A stretch of DNA of 64,000 nt from Tethya wilhelma (taxonomy: Eukaryota; Porifera; Demospongiae; Tethyida; Tethyidae), in the NCBI GenBank assembly GCA_964030475.1, contig CAXIPT010000001.1, forward strand, positions 1,021,682 to 1,085,681, written 5' to 3'. Both the position numbers and the translations under genes were made by a program. Shown one piece after another: positions 39,406-58,270 of this stretch. Under the pieces are notes generated by a model that did not search any database, had not been told where the DNA came from, and worked only from the letters and a program-made list of their open reading frames with translations. Positions within the stretch are counted from its first letter, which is position 1. Each line of letters starts with the position of its first letter.

Positions 39406-41011
39406 TCATAAGCTGTACAGTTGATCATTTACATAGCTGCGACCAGCTTCACTCTGGATGATATGAATGTCCCAATAGTTGTCAAGTTGATCTGAAAGCT
39501 CAACAAACAGAGGTCGTTGCTCTGGTCTGATTGCCCAGCATTGCTCCATGACTGTAAAACTGTATGAGTATGACACAAATAATGACAGCAAGGTAAGAAC
39601 AACATCATGGGTTGTTCTTAGGACGTACAATGTCTCTGGGCACAGTGATGGTCTCTCTAGTCTTCCTCCAGTTGAGATGAACTTGACCATGTCGTGGTTT
39701 TCAACTCCAGGGTAAGGAGTTCGACCCAGGGAGAACACCTCCCAACATGTCACACCAAACGACCACTGTAGTAGTAGTGTGGAGTGTGTTGAAACAATGT
39801 TAGAATTCCACAGAAGTGATTAAAATACATACAAACTACATCAAGCAACAAGATTGAATAACTTACAGTGAGCTTGCAAGGATTCGTTCTGTATGTAGAA
39901 ATGCACAAATAAGAAACTATGATCATTAATCACTTCTGTGACATTAACCTATACATCTGTGTGTTTATCTCTCACCTTGAACGCTTGGAGAGAACAAACT
40001 AGTACACTCTCCATTACCGGCAAACTCCTCATCTTCTCTGAAGTAATACGTTGAACTGTTGTTGCAATCAAAAGTCGAATAAATAGTGTACACAATTTGA
40101 ATTTGAACAACTGAAGTCGATTCTCTGAACATTCCCAGCGTGTTGTTGAACTGAAGACACAGATTGCTTGCTAGCAGTATATCATATGCTCTACAGCTGT
40201 CATTGCATATTGGCAGCTGGCGATCAAACACAGGGTCACAGGGAGGGGCAGCTAGATAGCACAACATGTGCTGGAGGAGGTCCAGGCAAATGGCGGGCGG
40301 AGGGGGAGAGAAGCTGTCGATGAGAGTGAAGGCAATGTCGACGGAATTGCCTGTCAGACTGGTGTTGCTGGATGCCAGTTTAGGGATGTGCTGCTCATAC
40401 TGGTATGAAGACATTCGCCCTTCAAGTGGTGAACAGGAGTCATACTCATCCTCCAGCAGGGTGCAACTGCAGTTTGTATACAAGACCAGAAATACTTTAT
40501 TCAATTATCATCTTGGTGATACGCTGATCCTTTGAGCCGCTCCTTCCCTACATGCTCTATCAGTATGGGAAAGAGAACCTCATGCAGTGAAGCATGTAGG
40601 TGAAGAGCAAGGAGTCTGAGTAATGCAAGACTACTCTGGCTAGTGAGACTAATGCCAAACTCTTATACACCAAGTCAGTCAATCAGTGAATATGTCATAA
40701 TCTACTCTAACTTACAGTGGAGTGAACTGCCCAGAGCCACTTTCTGATGGCATCAGAGGATCAGCTGTGGCTGGCTGTGCATCTGTACCTATACCAGTGT
40801 GTGTGTGTAGGACAATTAATTTTTTTATGGCCAAATTTTAATGGGTCACCACAAAAAGGGTGTTTTGCTCTGACAATAGACCACTACCTCACTAAAGGCT
40901 GCTAAGACAATAATAGGTGTTATATATATACTGTATGTTATTACCTTTCGAGAAGCATCCTGCTAGCATTGCTAGACACACCCAGAGAGAGAACTGACCC
41001 ATTGCCCCCAT
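39406..41011 (-). pseudogene. Receptor tyrosine kinase copy 2, internal deletion chimera
   Basis: It starts with signal peptide MGAMGQFSLWVCLAMLAGCF at 41011, then a linker exon (about 40788-40718) and Cys-rich domain 1 (about 40470-39976), then the short exon ERILASS. The next recognisable exons are the kinase C-lobe end (39769-39629, WSFGVTCWEVFSLGRTPYPG; 39554-39406, CWAIRPEQRPLF to stop). Cys-rich domain 2, membrane span, glycine loop, catalytic loop and DFG are all missing. A transcript could only give a secreted CRD with a meaningless kinase tail. Its first Met is two residues upstream of copy 1's because of one base difference. Confidence 0.8.
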
Positions 41012-41164
41012 ATCTCAATGCCTTCTTTGACCTTAAGATTATTATGCATGCACTTGACACTTGACCCTCCCTCCCTCCCTGTGAGCTGCAAACCATGAAT
41101 ATCATCGATAAAATAAATACTGTCTCAGCTAGAATTGAATTCATGCACACACACAACACAATGA

Positions 41165-44295
<3,131 letters not shown>

Positions 44296-45247
44296 GATGA
44301 CTGTAACGGAACTATAGCCCTGCCCACTAATCACGTGACAGCTGCCACTTTCCCCGGGCCGCGCGGCCGCACTGCCGAGTTCCATTTTACATTTCGACAT
44401 TTGGCCATGCATGCAACAGTACAGTCTACGACTGCATACCTCGATTGCCAGCCTCGATGCTATATCTATAATTTTTATATATAATAAGTTTTGGCTGCAA
44501 TAGGTGCACCAAAGAATTTTTTATTTATTTTATACCAAGGAGTGTGGCTCGCTTCGCTCATACTGGTGTTTGACTGCTAGATGCATGCAAGCACAGGCAT
44601 CTGCAGAGTAATAACTGTGCGGTGAAAGGTAACCTGTTACCATGCTGCATTGCATGCATTTACTGGATTGCTCCTCATTGCAATTAATTTGGCCGGCCAG
44701 CTCAGCAATTTACCTCGTTACGTGACGTCTTTATCGGATGGATGCCACTGGTAAGCCTTGTCAGCGATCTCAAAAACAGTCAGCCATACTTGTAGCGCTT
44801 GTGATTCTATCCTAGGCTAGCACTATCTAAGCTAGCTGTCTAGGTACACTTTTCATAGCTTGCGTTCTCCACAGTCAAGAGAAAAAGCAGCTTTTAGTTC
44901 GAGGTCGCATCACTTCCGGTGACCCGGTACCCTCCGTAACACATGCACACGGACGGACAAAACACGGACGGACAAAACTTTGCTTATAACAATAATTGCG
45001 ATAATAAAATTTACATAACCATTCATTTTACAATGCACATGATTGTTAGATATGATGACAAGACTTTTACGTCCACAATATCACTATTATTTTTTTTTTT
45101 TTTTTTTCATAGTATCGATTATGGTCTGTATTCAGCTTGGGATGAACCAGAATGAGGGACAGTTGTACGTGGCACAGGAACTAGGAAAGAGAGTGCATGT
45201 CATAATATTATTTGAATATAAGTCATCTCTATACAGCAGCACTATAA
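44296..45247. other. Spacer upstream of the RTK gene and downstream of the coiled-coil kinase
   Basis: It holds a CpG/NotI-like cluster GGGCCGCGCGGCCGC at about 44357-44371, just upstream of the receptor start, which may be promoter sequence. There is a tandem 16-bp word ACACGGACGGACAAAA at about 44948-44979 and a 20-base T run near 45089. No supportable gene. Confidence 0.55.
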
Positions 45248-48200
45248 TCATTCAGTGATACCTGGTGGCTTTCTATGGCTTTGTTGCATGGTGGGGACTT
45301 GTATTGGGTGATCATGATGTGTAGTATCATCAGAGCCACTGGAAGTATACTGCTGGCAGTCACTGCATTCTTCAGATATCGCTGGTTCTTTTGTACAAAT
45401 GTTTGCTGTTTCATGACAAAGCTTCTTGTCTGCAGGTGTAGACCAAGACCTGAATCTTGATCCGTTGGAAGAAACGTCACGGTGTGTTGCCCATGGCTGC
45501 ATCTGTCGTCGCTGCTGATATGGAGATACATTCTCATAACCATGAGTAGCTTGTACAGACTGACTCCTCCTCTTCTGACAATGATAGTTCAGCTCATCTC
45601 CTTCACCAGTAGTGGCTATCATATGTGAAACTTGTCCTCCGTATTGAGAATCAGATTCATCTGCTGCATTGGCCTGTATGATACCACAGCCATCTCATGA
45701 GAAAATGTCATTACAGTGGAAAAGGAAACATATTTTTATTTACTACTTTATGTTGACCCTTGGTGCAGGGTCATTATAGTTTTGAACAATGCTTATGATA
45801 TTAACACAATGACAAATTGCTTAGAAACTGACAGTAGGGAATAAGGGAAATACCTACCCGGTTTGTCATTCCACATACACACATTACATTCATATGGTAC
45901 TAAAGTCCCAGGACCCTTGTAGTTGGTCTGATATCAATGACTATAACATTAACATTTTTCTTAAGACCTGTACCTTTAATTCAGCATCTTTGCAATCCTG
46001 ACTGTGCTGTATACGTAGTTGACCTCTGACCCTTTCCAGCTCAGCAAAAGTTTCAGTGTACTGACCTTTGACCCTCTCTAGCTCAGATCTGGTATTATTC
46101 AGTTCAACTCTGTACTCTTCCACTTGTTTCCTAATCTGTTTCACTTGTTGGTTCTTGCCCATCACCTCGATATTCCTTTCCTTGACAGATTCATCTAGTT
46201 GTTGTTTTAGTTGAGCCACCTCTTCCTGCACAATATCCTTAATCTTTGTTTTCAAACTTTCTTTAGTTGCAGTCATCATCTGAAGTTCATATTTGACCTG
46301 GTCAAGCTGATGACTAAGTTGTGTTACTGTTTGTTCAAATCTATCTTTAGTTTGCTTTGTGATCTCAAGTTCTTTTTTGAGCTGGGCAATATGATCTGCG
46401 CTCTCACTAGCTGCTTCAAAGGAACCATTCTTAACAATGTCTTTTTTCAGTTTAATTATTTGTTCTTCTTTTGTCAAGTTTTCTACTCTCAGCATATCAA
46501 TCTCTTCCTTTTGTAGTTTCTCTTGAGTACGATATCCATCTGCTAGTTTTTGCCAACGATCTTTTTCTTCGTCATAACGTCCAGCAGCCTCCTCACGATC
46601 TTTTCTTTCCCTTTCAAAATCTTCTTTGTATTGAGATGCCTATAATCATATGATGTTGTCGTGTATAGTTTTATCATGAACAATATCATATACACTGTTA
46701 AATTTTTGTGTGTTAAAAAACAAGTGTGTAGTTTTTGGTGACACTTTCGTGAAGTGTGTACTTTTTGGGGACAGTTTACGTGTGGCAGTAGCACACTTTG
46801 TTTAAAGTGTGTAGTTTTTCTTTCATTTTAACACACCAAAATTTAACAGTGTATATAGTGGGAAAGTTTCACGGAGTTCAGTTAACTTTTGCGGTTTTCA
46901 CAGATCATGATCCAATCCGTGAAAGTTTTTATCCGCAAAATTCTCCGAAACTTATATATGTATGGGCTCGCACAGCTCATCGGCAAAAGTTAAAACGCAA
47001 AAATGTCTGACTATAGAGACATCTGCAAAAGATTCACACCGTGAAACATTCCTGCTATTATATAATGGTAATTAAAGCTATAAAAAAACTCATTATAATA
47101 TCGTGCTGGACAGAATAATTACCGACAGAAGAAATTATGCAGTTGATTATAATTGTTTTTACCTCAAGTTTTCTAAGTTCTATTTCTTCAGCTTGGATTC
47201 TGATCGTATCTTGGGCACCTATTGTCTGCATACAAATTATACTAAACTTTCATGCACTTTAATAAAAATAATACTTATTGATAGGAACAAAATTATGTTA
47301 ATACACAGGTCATTTGCAGCAATGATACAGTGTATTATGACACTATATTCTTGAACATTTATATATACATACATGTGGCAGTTCCACTCACTATTCTTTG
47401 TGCTTCAATAAATTGAATTTCCAACTCTTGAACTCTTTTGAGTAGCTCGTTTTTCTCTCGTTTTAGAGTACTGGCCTCAGAGTCAAAGGCTTCCATCTGT
47501 TCCTTACGCCTACCAGTCACCAACTGGAATGTTTCCAGCTCTTTCTAAAAGTTAATTAAGCATAACTGAGAATTAATATTCTACATTTATTGTTATAATC
47601 ATCAACTAATGATACCTTCATAGCAATGATCTCTTCTTCCTGATCCTGAATATTTTTCCCTCTTGATAAAGCAACTATATCAGAAACATTTATTGGCAAA
47701 GGATGCTTCGTACAAAGCTCTTGAATTTTCTTTGAAAGCTCAGCTGTGTCAGGTCGCTGGGTTGGGTTGTCATGGAGACACTGGGTGATAAGGGGGTACA
47801 TACAGTGATCATGGCCAACTTTTTCAACGGAAGGTCGTCTTTTCAGTGCTTGAATCCCACCCTGCTTCTTAGTTGCTACAGGAACATCAATTAGTTCAAA
47901 TACTTCAGGGTCTTCCTCATTGATTATGAACAGGGAGAGATGTCCAAAAGAGAATATGTCGATTTTTGGAGTACATTTTGGTTTCTCTGTCAATGTCTCA
48001 GGAGGCATATATGACTGACGACCAGGTGCCTTGGTATGCTTATCAAGAACCTCCAAAGCTTGTGGAGTAAGTAGCTTGGCCATTCCTAGATCAGCAATTT
48101 TGGCACGGGCATCAGAAGTGATGAGGATATTCTTATCAGTGAGGTCTCGGTGAACAATGGGAGGGTTATGAGTGTGGAGGTAGAGAAGACCATAAGAAAC

Positions 48201-48599
48201 GTCCAAGAGGATTGATAATTTCAGAGGGAGGGGAACTTGAGGGTACTCTTTGACAAACGAGTCCAAATTGAAAGGTAGGCACTCCATAATCAGTGTAACA
48301 TCACTTTTTGCTCTCCCCGCATAGTAAACACCAATGAAATGAACAAGGTTGGGATGCTTCAAACGACTCAAAATGATGCATTCATCTCGAAGCTTCCTCT
48401 TTATGTTTTCACTATTCTGTACTCTCGCCACTAGAGCTTTGTGTAGTCTCTTAGCAACGTACTGCAGACCATTTACTGTGACGTTATAGATCACTCCATA
48501 GGCTCCGTGTCCAGCTTCTTCACTGTCTTTTTTCAATCCCTCCACATTTTTAAGAACAAAGGGAGCTAACTCATCCGTACTCCCCCAACGTGCTGCCAT
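45248..48599 (-). CDS. TKL-like protein kinase with long C-terminal coiled coil
   Basis: Five exons (48599-47616, 47545-47391, 47228-47163, 46639-45974, 45673-45248). The N-terminal ~280 residues are a kinase: glycine loop GHGAYGVIY, VAKRLH (ATP Lys), HRDLTDKNILI catalytic loop, ADLGMAK (DLG instead of DFG), and SYMPPETL. All core catalytic residues remain, so activity is likely. About 300 residues of heptad-rich coiled coil follow (LKKELEITKQTKDRFEQTV and similar), then a polar tail with YENV, a possible SH2-binding YxN motif. No signal peptide or membrane span. Kinases with HRDLTxxN and DLGMA are expanded in sponges and cnidarians (from memory). The coiled coil implies dimerisation. Substrate unknown. 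Confidence 0.88.
46693..46851. mobile_element. MITE with CACTGTTAAATTTT termini
   Basis: 159 bp. The left end CACTGTTAAATTTTTGTGTG and right end CACACCAAAATTTAACAGTG are inverted repeats (26 bp, one mismatch), flanked by TA. The interior also contains matched AGTGTGTAGTTTTT words. It lies in an intron of the coiled-coil kinase gene and is unrelated to the CCGTATAGC family. Confidence 0.85.
46853..47017. mobile_element. Degenerate CCGTATAGC-family MITE
   Basis: It begins TATAGTGGGAAAGTTTCACGG and ends GCAAAAATGTCTGACTATAGAG, a decayed version of the family ends, with TTTTGCGG/CCGCAAAA words inside. It directly abuts the CACTGTTAAA element, so one inserted next to the other. Confidence 0.5.
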
Positions 48600-49155
48600 T
48601 TTATGAGGGGATTATAAATAATTCATTCATCACATGCGCGATGCACCGTCAATTGAGCCCCTCCCATCAACTGCAATGAATATCATAGATCAGCAGAGTG
48701 CCAATTCTAACTATAGCATGAAATGACATAATTATAATCTAGCCTCTATAATTATTTACACAACACACAAACCTATATATCATAACAGTGAAACACTATA
48801 ATAATTAGTCTAACCAGCATAAAAATAAATGAGCCACCACCACCACCAAAAAAAAAAAATAAAATAAAAGTAAAAAATTATTTTCATTAAAATAAGGAGT
48901 GTAGAAATGGGCACTGCTGCAGTGCTATAAAAAGCAATGAAGACTATGAATTTCGGCACATGACTACTTCAATTTCAGTTCATTCTGGTTGGCTCATGAT
49001 CAATGTTCTATAGCTGAGTCATGATCACTTATGACTGGTTCAAGCCATCACTTTAGTGTGGCTGACATTCCAACAGTGAGTGGGCCATCACTTTTAATTT
49101 TTAAGTCTGAAGAATAAAGTTTATTATGGAAAATTACTAAAATTAATAATTCAGT
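48600..49155. other. Spacer between two minus-strand genes
   Basis: AT-rich, with a CCA trinucleotide run and an A-rich stretch near 48835-48880. It should contain the promoter of the coiled-coil kinase and the 3' UTR of the FN3/Ig gene. No coding sequence seen. Confidence 0.55.
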
Positions 49156-50687
49156 TTAATGCATACCTGGTGGTATAAGTATGGTTCTTTCATCAGCTCC
49201 TCTAGTATTGTTAACCCAGCAGGTAAACGCAAATTGAAAGTAAGCACTATCATTACCAGACCAAGTGTTCACATAAGTAGCTGCAATAGTATCCACGATC
49301 CTCTGACTTGTAGTTCCATCCACCTTCATTGGTTGGCCATTCCTCCTCCAAGAGACAGTGGTAGCAGGACCACCAGTAGAGGTACAGGTCAGAGTGAGAC
49401 TGGATCGATTGTAGAATAGGCCAGGGATGGTGGGAGAGCCAGAAGTCAAAGGGTACACTCCAATATAGAGTTGTTGGTTAGTTCCACTAGCGTTAGGTAT
49501 CTCACAGCGGAAGATTCCAGTTGTTTGAGCATTGTTCCTACGTTGAAGACGAACATAACTGGGACCTCTGTCTCTGTAGATGGAATCACCAGATATTATA
49601 TTTCTAACACGGCTGCTATTAGGGTAGAACCAGTTTCCAATAGCACTACCTCCTTGATCAACATTACAACAGTCAGTTTTGTTAGTGAGACAGAGCAGAG
49701 CGGTACCACTTTCACCAATCTCATCCAGTGTCACAATGCTATTATTTCCATAGAGTATACCATTGAGGAGAAAACCAACACCTGTGGAAACCGTGATGAT
49801 AATAGATGTATATTTTTATCGGAAGTATGAATCACGCATAAGTTTTATAATATTAGTACCTTTTGGAATACTAGTTGTCACATTAATCATGGCAGGTGGT
49901 CCTAACTGATTCTCTCTGTTGACTACTCTGACTTCAATGCTATAACTGGTACGAGGATTGAGTCCAGTGATGGTGAACATTCTGTCCCTCTCTGTGACTC
50001 CTGAGGTGTTGACTTCCTCTGCAGTAGAGCTGGGCCTCTCAGATTGATAGTACCTCACTCTATATCCTGTTATCTCACTGTTACGATCCAAACACTCAAC
50101 ACGACTCCATTCAATAGTCACAGAGGAGGCATTAGTGGATGTATTTGATAGTGACTTAGGGGGACTACTAGGTGCTGCAAAAACAGTCCATTTGCAGTTT
50201 CTAATTAATTTGATAAAATTAATGAAGTAAGGCTCTAATCATTGTACCTGATGCTAAGGTTGTTGTCATTGTTGACAGTGGCATACTCCTACCAGCTGTA
50301 TTTACAGCAGTGAGGGTGACAGTGTAGCTGCTAAAAGCTTGAAGGTCCATTAATGTGTACTTTGTTGTACTTCCATTGACAGTACTATTTCCAATATAAT
50401 GAAAAATACATGGTCTCAGGTAGGAGTATTTAATCTCATAAGTCTCCACTACATCTCCCTGTGGTTGGCTCCAAGTGATAGTGATGGATGTGGACATTGC
50501 AGTGACAGTCTCAATGGTAGGAGAGGAAGGAGGGGGGACTGAAAAGAAGGGATAAGGTAGTCACCAGAATGTCCAGTTGGAGCATCTACTACTCCGGCTA
50601 AACATAATAAGTCCACTGAAAGAGTTTCTTACCTTGTCCACGAACAAGGACAGCTGTATGCAACAGAAGAGTCACTTGCAAAATCAT
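49156..50687 (-). CDS. Secreted FN3-FN3-Ig protein
   Basis: Four exons. The first (50687 to about 50632) encodes a signal peptide, MILQVTLLLHTAVLVRGQG. Two fibronectin type III domains follow (about 50540-50249, with SITITWSQPQGD and TLTAVNTAGRSMPLS; about 50177-49862, with SVTIEWSRVECLDRNSEITG and LNPRTSYSIEVRVVNREN). The last exon (about 49782-49156) has an Ig-like region with TLTCTSTGGPATTVSWRRNG and a later Cys in FTCWVNNTRG. Many N-glycosylation sequons are present. I see no membrane span; reading through gives a stop three residues past a possible donor at about 49167, so the gene may instead continue to an exon I could not find. Probably a cell-surface or matrix adhesion protein. Confidence 0.75.
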
Positions 50688-51065
50688 CTCTCTGCTCTCT
50701 GCGAGCTCTCTGGGCTCGCTCTAGTGAGGGAGTGGCTGGCCGGCCCATCTAGTACCCGGAAATGGGTGTGGTTTCTCAAATCAGTAGACAACGCAGTTTT
50801 ATGACTGTAGAGCTACATGTGCCACATCAGACTGGCCCCATTGATATGCATTGTTACTACATTGTTACAAGTAGCAAAAATGTCACAAACAGAGTGTGGG
50901 AGCGCATATAGTCATGCTGTCAAAGGAATCGATTCTACATCAACTCTTCAAATTATTATTATATGGACGCATAAATTAACCAACAACATCAGCCTGTATT
51001 TCTGAGTACAGGAGATAGCTGCTAACAACTTGAACTCACGTGTATGCACAAATTAATGATACAGG
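50688..51065. other. Spacer
   Basis: Region between the FN3/Ig gene start and the DUF1749 hydrolase stop codon, both minus strand. No gene seen; it should contain the FN3/Ig promoter. Confidence 0.5.
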
Positions 51066-51932
51066 CTAAGGTACAGACTGAATAAATTCACATGCATAGT
51101 CCACAAATGGCTTGTAATATTTGGGTTCAGTCAATCCGTGATTGCCAGGGAAATACTTACAATCAACCCTGGGAGAGCTTTTCTTGAGGATCTTGACCAT
51201 TCTTTCAGCAACTTTCTTCTGACCATCTCTGTCTATTACATATTCATCATCGGCACTGAAGCACAGAGAGATGGGTACTTTGACTGGAGTGAGAATGGGG
51301 CACAGCTCTTCCTCAGTCAGATCCAAAGAGAACATGTCGTCAGGAGTGAGGCGTCCAGCGAGACTGAGAAACCTTGAAGCAGTAATGGGAGAACCGACAA
51401 GTTTGTAGCTCAATAGTGCATCTTCTTTTCCTTCCTTTTTCAGTTTCTTAGCTTCTTCTAGCATTTCATCTGTGTTTGGTTCCAAGTGAATGGTATCACG
51501 ATCAGACACTGCAGCTTGGAGTACGATAGCATCAACTAGAGAACTTGCTTCACTGTATCGAACAAAATAGAGTGCATCTTGTGTACCAGTGGAGTGTCCA
51601 AGAAATACAATCTTCTTGAAGAGGAGCTTCTCTTTGATGAATTTCACCAGCTCTGTGAGCTCATCGCTGTCAGTTTTGAGGTCACTGAATCCAAACTGAT
51701 AAAAGGAGCTAGAGAGATTTACCTGAACGAGAGAGAAATCTATTCTCAGGAGTTCCTTTGACAAAGCTTGAGTGTAGTGCATGGACATGACTCCATCTGT
51801 TAGTCCAGGCACCAAAACCACAGCATTGCTGCATACTTTATGATCATCCTCAGTGAGAGAGACGAAAGCTACAAGATTGGATTTTTCCTTGGAGAAACGA
51901 AACACACGGACATCGACGGCTGTGAACTCCAT
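51066..51932 (-). CDS. DUF1749 (UPF0613) alpha/beta hydrolase
   Basis: A single-exon gene of 288 residues starting MEFTAVDVRVFRF. Alpha/beta hydrolase marks: VVLVPGLTDG (oxyanion strand, about 39-48), nucleophile elbow GHSTG (112-116, Ser114), an acid in FSADDEYVI (about 235-243) and a catalytic His in FPGNHGLTEP. The spacing fits the Ser-Asp-His triad. The family is common in fungi, plants and protists, with unknown substrate. No signal peptide, so probably cytosolic. The start codon is about 240 bp from that of catalase on the opposite strand. Confidence 0.88.
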   Translation of the reverse strand: MEFTAVDVRVFRFSKEKSNLVAFVSLTEDDHKVCSNAVVLVPGLTDGVMSMHYTQALSKELLRIDFSLVQVNLSSSFYQFGFSDLKTDSDELTELVKFIKEKLLFKKIVFLGHSTGTQDALYFVRYSEASSLVDAIVLQAAVSDRDTIHLEPNTDEMLEEAKKLKKEGKEDALLSYKLVGSPITASRFLSLAGRLTPDDMFSLDLTEEELCPILTPVKVPISLCFSADDEYVIDRDGQKKVAERMVKILKKSSPRVDCKYFPGNHGLTEPKYYKPFVDYACEFIQSVP

Positions 51933-52174
51933 ATAAATTTCTCAAGCAAGCTCTAGCTTTCCAGATATTTCTCTTTGACGACCATTAGATGGAACGCAAC
52001 GTGGAACGTGGAAGAATGATTATTAATAGGGGTGTGTCAGTCCACGTGATTGCGACTTTCCTTTTTTGGAATGCCATGCTAGCTTCAAGACTCAAGTCTG
52101 CTCGGGGTTTGTCCGTTTGGAGATTGGTCAATTTTCGTGTTTGCTGCAATCCAGTTACAACTGTTCAAGCAAGA
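51933..52174. promoter_or_regulatory. ~240-bp bidirectional region between hydrolase and catalase
   Basis: Interval between divergent start codons. An open frame continues upstream of the catalase ATG to about 51989 with no stop, so part of this interval could encode an N-terminal extension of catalase. The tandem word GGAACGCAACGTGGAACGTGG lies at about 51990-52010. Confidence 0.45.
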
Positions 52175-56856
<4,682 letters not shown>

Positions 56857-57659
56857 GTTAGTTGAAATCATCCCCCCTTTTGTGGCATCTGTTTTCACAA
56901 CTAAGGAAGAGCATGTCAATTGATCAAAGTGTCCATTACAGCTTATTGTCGTGTGATGTTTGCTCTGTGTTGTCATTCAATGCCCAAACAACTCGTTGTT
57001 TAAGTATTTCTGTTGTACATTTCTTTCTTGGCTCATGTAGGGGATGAAAGAGAAACCTTAGCTTGAGTTAGAAGACTTGACTAGTGGAAGCATGTTATTT
57101 TTTGTATTTTATTTCTATGTGAACAGTATATATATTATTTCTATTGTTACAAGCTGTTTTGTTAAGGACTAAGCTTTTTTGTGTTGTATAAGGCTAACAG
57201 TATTATTGTGCTATTACAATGCTGCAGTGCTATATTGGCTGATTGCATCAGATAGTTGCTAAGTGTGTGGCATGTGTCACCTCAGTGGAGGTCATGTGTA
57301 TGTGTGTAAATGGGATATATGTGACTTGATAATCAGATAGTGGGAATCATTAGCTTTAGGCATGTGCCAGTGATTATTGCCATAAACTTAAAAGGAAGAT
57401 ATTCATAGAGAATAGTAGGTAATTAGCTTAGTCGTTAACTGGTGAACATTGCTGGAAATTGAAAGTATTATACCCCAATCATGCACTATGGTGTTATAAC
57501 TGTACAACATCAAACTCTTGCTAAGTTGATGACTCAAATTGAAAAGTGACACCAAAAATAAATAAATAAATAATAGGTTAAATAAATAGGTGTCTTTTTT
57601 TTTGCTTTAATAAATATCATAACATAAGCTTTATAAGCTTCAACAGATTCTTTGTCTTT
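56857..57659. other. Catalase 3' region
   Basis: AT-rich, with AAATAAATAAATAATAGG near 57556-57574 that could supply poly(A) signals to catalase. It contains a possible extra catalase exon start at about 57042. No other gene seen. Confidence 0.55.
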
Positions 57660-57997
57660 TTATTCTTTCTTGGATCGAGGCAGCAGAAACAGGATCAGAA
57701 ATGATGGACCATAGACAAATATTCCAGTACCAAAGAGTTTAGCAGTAGTTTCCACTAGTGATACGTTCTATTAAATAGAAATTTATGTACAATAGTTCAT
57801 TTGTACCTGATGAGAATATAACTTTAGAAAAGCCAGTTCTTATAAAGTTTAAACATGCATGTTATAACTCGCGCGCGGCACGGGCCACGACTTACCAATT
57901 CCTGCGGTACTGCTGTTGATTGTTTCCTAAGAGTTGTTCCTCTCAATTGATTCCATACTCTAGGCCGTACCAGTTGAGAAATTCTAAGGGTGTACAT
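57660..57997 (-). CDS. Small mitochondrial-type single-pass membrane protein
   Basis: Two exons (57997-57896 and 57767-57660) encode 69 residues. The first ~30 are rich in Arg, Ser, Thr and Gln with no acidic residue until Glu33 (MYTLRISQLVRPRVWNQLRG), typical of a mitochondrial presequence. The rest is one membrane helix (LFGTGIFVYGPSFLILFLL) ending in a basic PRSKKE. Size and layout fit small cytochrome c oxidase subunits such as COX7C or COX8, but the identity is not secure. It is divergent from the homeobox gene. The ATG chosen is the first that gives the presequence-like start; an upstream in-frame Met would add unrelated sequence. Confidence 0.65.
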
Positions 57998-58270
57998 GAT
58001 TTCTTTTCCTACACACACAGAGAGGTAGAGACAGACTGAAAGATATTTTTCGTTGAAGAGAAAGGGGGAGTGACAGTGAACACGAGATTTCGCAATCGGT
58101 TTAATTACTGCGAGCATACATCCGGTACGCGATATCCGGTACCAACCACGTGCAGTGCAGTACGTGCGCATGGCAAATGGGGCGCGCGCTCTAGCTTACG
58201 CATGCGCAGAATATGACGTGTGCACGTGCTCTTTCCCTCCAAAATTGGCACATGAACTGTCAACCGCAGG
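57998..58270. promoter_or_regulatory. 273-bp bidirectional promoter region
   Basis: Interval between divergent start codons of the small mitochondrial-type gene and the TALE homeobox gene. It holds CpG-rich words (GGGGCGCGCGC, GTACGCGATATCC), CACGTG-like E-boxes (CCACGTGCAG, GCACGTGC) and a TGCGCATG/CATGCGCA pair resembling NRF-1 sites, common in promoters of nuclear-encoded mitochondrial genes. Confidence 0.55.

Noticed and set aside
51989..52174. N-terminal extension of catalase upstream of MASDAKRP
   Set aside because: The frame is open to 51989 but the residues do not resemble any catalase, and catalases normally start near the MASDxK segment. It cannot be excluded without transcript data.
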